Below, piece after piece: positions 61,871 through 64,000 of a DNA stretch of 64,000 bases. Below the pieces are notes generated by a model. It worked only from the letters and a program-made list of their open reading frames with translations. It had not been told where the DNA came from and searched no databases. The stretch's first letter is position 1, and every line of letters starts with the position of its first letter. The DNA is taken from contig NZ_JAPLET010000003.1 of the NCBI RefSeq assembly GCF_026391055.1, positions 1 to 64,000 of the forward strand, given 5' to 3'. This DNA comes from Spirosoma sp. (GTDB lineage Bacteria; Bacteroidota; Bacteroidia; Cytophagales; Spirosomataceae). The translations under genes and the position numbers were made by a program.

Positions 61871-62263
61871 ATTGGCCCACGACCACCCGTATGCGATTAA
61901 CAAGACCGGAGTGGCGAGGGGGCGTACCGGGTCGGTGCACCGATTACTGTCTACCTGACAGGTAGCAAAACTTGTCGTCTCATTATGTGGCCGTATGCAA
62001 CGGATTACATTTAACAGATATTAGAAAAAATTACTGTCTCGCAAAAACCCTCCTCCTTGAGACGAGGAGACTTTTTAGATTAATTGACGGATTTTGTGCG
62101 AAACGGCAAACGCACCCACTTTATAAGTTGAAGGTGGTTTCCCGGTATGATGAACTGGTCATCTTTATCGATAATACGTAGGATTTGCCCGAATTCATAA
62201 ATAAACAGGTTGTAATCGGTTTATAAAAGAAGTGATAGAGCCAATTTAACTCAGCAACCCGTC
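61871..62263. other. Intergenic with a repeat copy, no clear gene
   Basis: The repeat copy at 62007-62075 occupies the centre. A partial repeat-like segment (AACTTGTCGTCTCATTATG, 61968-61986) lies just upstream, so two family members may be side by side. A short frame (61972-62181) crosses the repeat and is not supported. Confidence 0.35.
62007..62075 (+). repeat. Interspersed GTCTC/GAGAC repeat copy with an intact stem
   Basis: ACATTTAACAGATATTAGAA is followed by ACTGTCTCGCAAAAACCCTC, CTCCTTGAGACGAGGAGAC and TTTTTAG. The stem GTCTC/GAGAC is intact. In this copy a T-run follows, so it could act as a terminator. Confidence 0.65.
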
Positions 62264-62485
62264 ATGAGCAAAACACGCAAAGACCGCTCTGATATTCAGG
62301 TCGGCAATCTCGAAAAAAAACATAAGCTGGAGCCCGGTACCGTCCGCAATACGGATCATAGTGATGCTTGCTCGGATAAAGAACTAGGCAGCTTGCAACG
62401 TGAATATGGCGAACAAGCCATGAAAGGTATGTTAGGCGAAGAAGACCCGTTAACTGATGGAGACGATAAGAAACAGCGCAACTAG
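62264..62485 (+). CDS. Small acidic hydrophilic protein
   Basis: The product has 73 residues, almost fully charged or polar (KTRKDRSDIQVGNLEKKHKL, DACSDKELGSLQREYGEQAM, EEDPLTDGDDKKQRN) and likely disordered, with a single Cys. Such small hydrophilic proteins are common near stress genes in Bacteroidota. No function can be given. A good terminator follows at 62580-62614. Confidence 0.6.
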   Translation: MSKTRKDRSDIQVGNLEKKHKLEPGTVRNTDHSDACSDKELGSLQREYGEQAMKGMLGEEDPLTDGDDKKQRN

Positions 62486-62579
62486 TCTGGTTAAAATAAA
62501 GTGCAAAATAGAGTTCATACTGTTTCAGACTGCACAATAAATGGGCCTTAATCGGCGTTTAGTAATCATTAAGCTTGTC

Positions 62580-62614
62580 AAGCCCCGGTAGTACAACTAT
62601 CGGGGCTTTTTTGT
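62580..62614 (+). terminator. Intrinsic terminator
   Basis: The stem AAGCCCCGGTAGT / ACTATCGGGGCTT (one G-T pair) has a short loop and six T residues. It lies 95 bp after the small acidic gene and also faces the end of the minus-strand gene at 62632. Confidence 0.85.
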
Positions 62615-62631
62615 GCTCTGTCTCAACAGAC

Positions 62632-62907
62632 CTAATAGCAGATCTTACGGGGCACATAGCATGTACTTCGAGCCTGCGTCATCGACATCTGGCTAACCTC
62701 ATGTGTACATCGGGCCAGTCCACGACACATGCCACTATGGTATGCATACGCGCTACGGCTCTCGCAAATAAACACGTAAGCCACCGTGACACGCGGAGCC
62801 GGACGTTTGGCTTTGTGTGGGTAGCGGCCCGTAACGGTCTGTGCGTCGACCGACGACCAGCCAGAAAGCGTTACGAATAGAACCAACAGCAATCGACGAG
62901 CCGCCAT
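62632..62907 (-). CDS. Small Cys-rich secreted protein
   Basis: The product has 91 residues. A signal peptide (LLLVLFVTLSGWSSVDAQ) is followed by a compact Cys-rich domain: AYVFICESRSAYAYHSGMCR, GLARCTHEVSQMSMTQARST, CYVPRKICY. The 'VxxCxSxxAxxYHxxxxCRGLxxCxHxxxxxxxxxA' pattern is one I recognise from small secreted Bacteroidota proteins of unknown function. Five or six Cys could form disulfides or bind metal with the His residues. Its start is 7 bp from the end of the S1/P1 nuclease gene, so the two are probably one operon. Confidence 0.7.
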   Translation of the reverse strand: MAARRLLLVLFVTLSGWSSVDAQTVTGRYPHKAKRPAPRVTVAYVFICESRSAYAYHSGMCRGLARCTHEVSQMSMTQARSTCYVPRKICY

Positions 62908-62914
62908 ACGCTTA

Positions 62915-63841
62915 TTAGCCTAAATCCGCAACAAGTTCATCAGCCAGCCAGTAACCAGCCAGCGCTACCTGACGCTGGGCAATGGGTTTTACGGTGGCCA
63001 CATAATCAGCCGGTAAAACAGTCCCCTCCTGATCGGTACCCGATTGAAGCGTGTTATTCCGGTAGGCGTTATCCTGTGCCAGTTGAAAACTCTCTTTCGC
63101 CCAGTCGGTAACGCTCCTCGTACCCAGCTGCGGCAACTGATTCCGCGCTTCGGCTTGCCGGATCTGAACGGCCAGGTTACGGGCCGACTGGAAATCATCG
63201 GCTCCCAGCAGCATCCCGTCCCAGAACGAGTGCAGATTGATCGTCTGGCTGCTCATCATTACTTTGATCTTAAACAGGTTGCCACCCCGATCACCTTTGG
63301 GAAACTGCCGGTCGACCAGCGCACTCGTATGGAGTGGTTGGTGCACGTCGCCCGTCAGGTGAAACAGCCAGCAAAGGGCAATCGCTTTGGCACTATCGGG
63401 CGCGTTGCTGCGCAGGATCTGCCGGTTCTGCTCATAGGCTTGCAGGATATTTTCGTCGGTCGATAGTACGGTATCAGTACGGGCTACACCCTGCTCGGGC
63501 GTGTAGATGTAGTTGACGCAGTGCCAGGTAGGATGATCATATTGGTTACCGCGCACATCGTCCGGCCAGCGAGCGGCCAGCATGAACAGGTACTGGTTTT
63601 GATCATCGGTTGATAGTGATGGGTCGTTCAGCTTCCCAGCCCATCGTTGTTGATACTCCGGATGCTGACGCAGGATGGCCACAACCCGATCGGCTACTTG
63701 AGGTGAAGTCGTTTGTAACTCGCGGTAGGCGATTGCACCGGTCACCATGTGCGTGGCTCGGTTCCAACCAAACGTAAGGGTGAATAGGCTCGTCGATAGA
63801 AACAGGCCGGTTAGCAGCAATAAGTTGATGAAGCGGTCCAT
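62915..63841 (-). CDS. S1/P1-type zinc nuclease, exported
   Basis: The product has 308 residues. A signal peptide (LLLLTGLFLSTSLFTLTFG) is followed by a mature N-terminal Trp (GWNRATHMVTGAIAYREL) that provides the zinc-binding Trp and His of the family. Further ligands lie in RWPDDVRGNQYDHPTWHCVN, WLFHLTGDVHQPLHTS and HSFWDGMLL, the complete three-zinc set of S1/P1 nucleases. It should degrade single-stranded DNA and RNA and remove 3'-phosphates in the periplasm or outside the cell, possibly for nutrient phosphate or to destroy extracellular DNA. It is followed by the Cys-rich gene. The length is usual for the family. Confidence 0.92.
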   Translation of the reverse strand: MDRFINLLLLTGLFLSTSLFTLTFGWNRATHMVTGAIAYRELQTTSPQVADRVVAILRQHPEYQQRWAGKLNDPSLSTDDQNQYLFMLAARWPDDVRGNQYDHPTWHCVNYIYTPEQGVARTDTVLSTDENILQAYEQNRQILRSNAPDSAKAIALCWLFHLTGDVHQPLHTSALVDRQFPKGDRGGNLFKIKVMMSSQTINLHSFWDGMLLGADDFQSARNLAVQIRQAEARNQLPQLGTRSVTDWAKESFQLAQDNAYRNNTLQSGTDQEGTVLPADYVATVKPIAQRQVALAGYWLADELVADLG

Positions 63842-64000
63842 AAGCTATCAAAAGGAAAGTCCCACAAGGTAAAGGTCAGCGTTCTTCAGTGCAACCAATT
63901 CCTTTAGGAGATCGCTAACAAATGGCTGATCGAATCGTGCGTTTGTTAAGATGCTGCTTTAGCCGACGATCCAACCGCAAGCACTCGGATAAATTTCACC
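63842..64000. other. Window-end intergenic stretch
   Basis: This is the upstream region of the minus-strand nuclease gene. No gene, repeat or hairpin was recognised in these 159 bp. Confidence 0.3.

Noticed and set aside
1-64000. tRNA, rRNA or diversity-generating retroelement
   Set aside because: I saw no clover-leaf with conserved arms, no rRNA segments and no reverse transcriptase motif while reading; a tRNA search program could confirm this.

Overview
The window looks like part of a large plasmid, or a plasmid-derived island, from a Bacteroidota bacterium of the order Cytophagales, probably Spirosoma-like. This is inferred from protein style only: LytS/LytTR pairs, many PAS/GAF histidine kinases, lipoproteins of the SCxx type, CarboxypepD-regulatory and TonB-C domains, ArdC beside an N12-class methylase-helicase, and promoters with a TAnnTTT-like -7 box. 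No rRNA, tRNA, ribosomal protein or core metabolic gene was seen. A Rep_3-type initiator sits directly behind a 21-bp iteron array that contains a near-perfect DnaA box, so the region carries a replication origin.

Layout. 1-8.2 kb: accessory secreted and membrane proteins (alpha/beta hydrolase with a C-terminal membrane tail, TlpA-like thioredoxin, duplicated PH-like membrane protein, TonB-C protein, serine hydrolase with TPR), a LytTR regulator, a decayed lipoprotein gene and a 153-bp MITE-like element. 8.2-18 kb: a possible three-gene signalling group (HTH protein, GNAT/LuxI-like protein, PAS-LuxR-like regulator), then four unknown exported proteins and a frameshifted response regulator. 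18-27.6 kb: ArdC, small plasmid proteins and a 1685-residue methylase-helicase, all on the minus strand; three of these transcription units share an almost identical promoter and leader. 27.6-36 kb: a type III restriction-modification operon, a divergent DUF1016 nuclease and two unknown genes. 36-39.6 kb: origin, Rep, a small lipoprotein and a tyrosine recombinase. 39.6-46.8 kb: GNAT protein, LytS/LytTR pair, an amidohydrolase pseudogene and a membrane MutS-like ATPase. 47-60.5 kb: four large sensor kinases, one of them broken, plus a CarboxypepD-domain protein. 60.5-64 kb: an extended YidD, small proteins and an S1/P1 nuclease.

How it works together. The rep/iteron region would replicate the element. 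ArdC and the methylase-helicase are genes typical of mobile plasmids facing host restriction, and the type III system with the DUF1016 nuclease forms a defence and maintenance block. The rest is mainly sensing and envelope cargo.

The strongest unexplained signals are non-coding: (1) an interspersed repeat family with a GTCTC...GAGAC stem in at least 16 intergenic places; (2) iteron copies 8 kb from the origin, two forming a 27-bp inverted pair; (3) the shared leader of three plasmid genes; (4) a perfect 52-bp palindrome without a loop; (5) a 31-bp terminal inverted-repeat element. At least four genes are broken by frameshifts or in-frame stops, showing relaxed selection on part of the cargo. 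All functional calls come from reading motifs; no database search was run.
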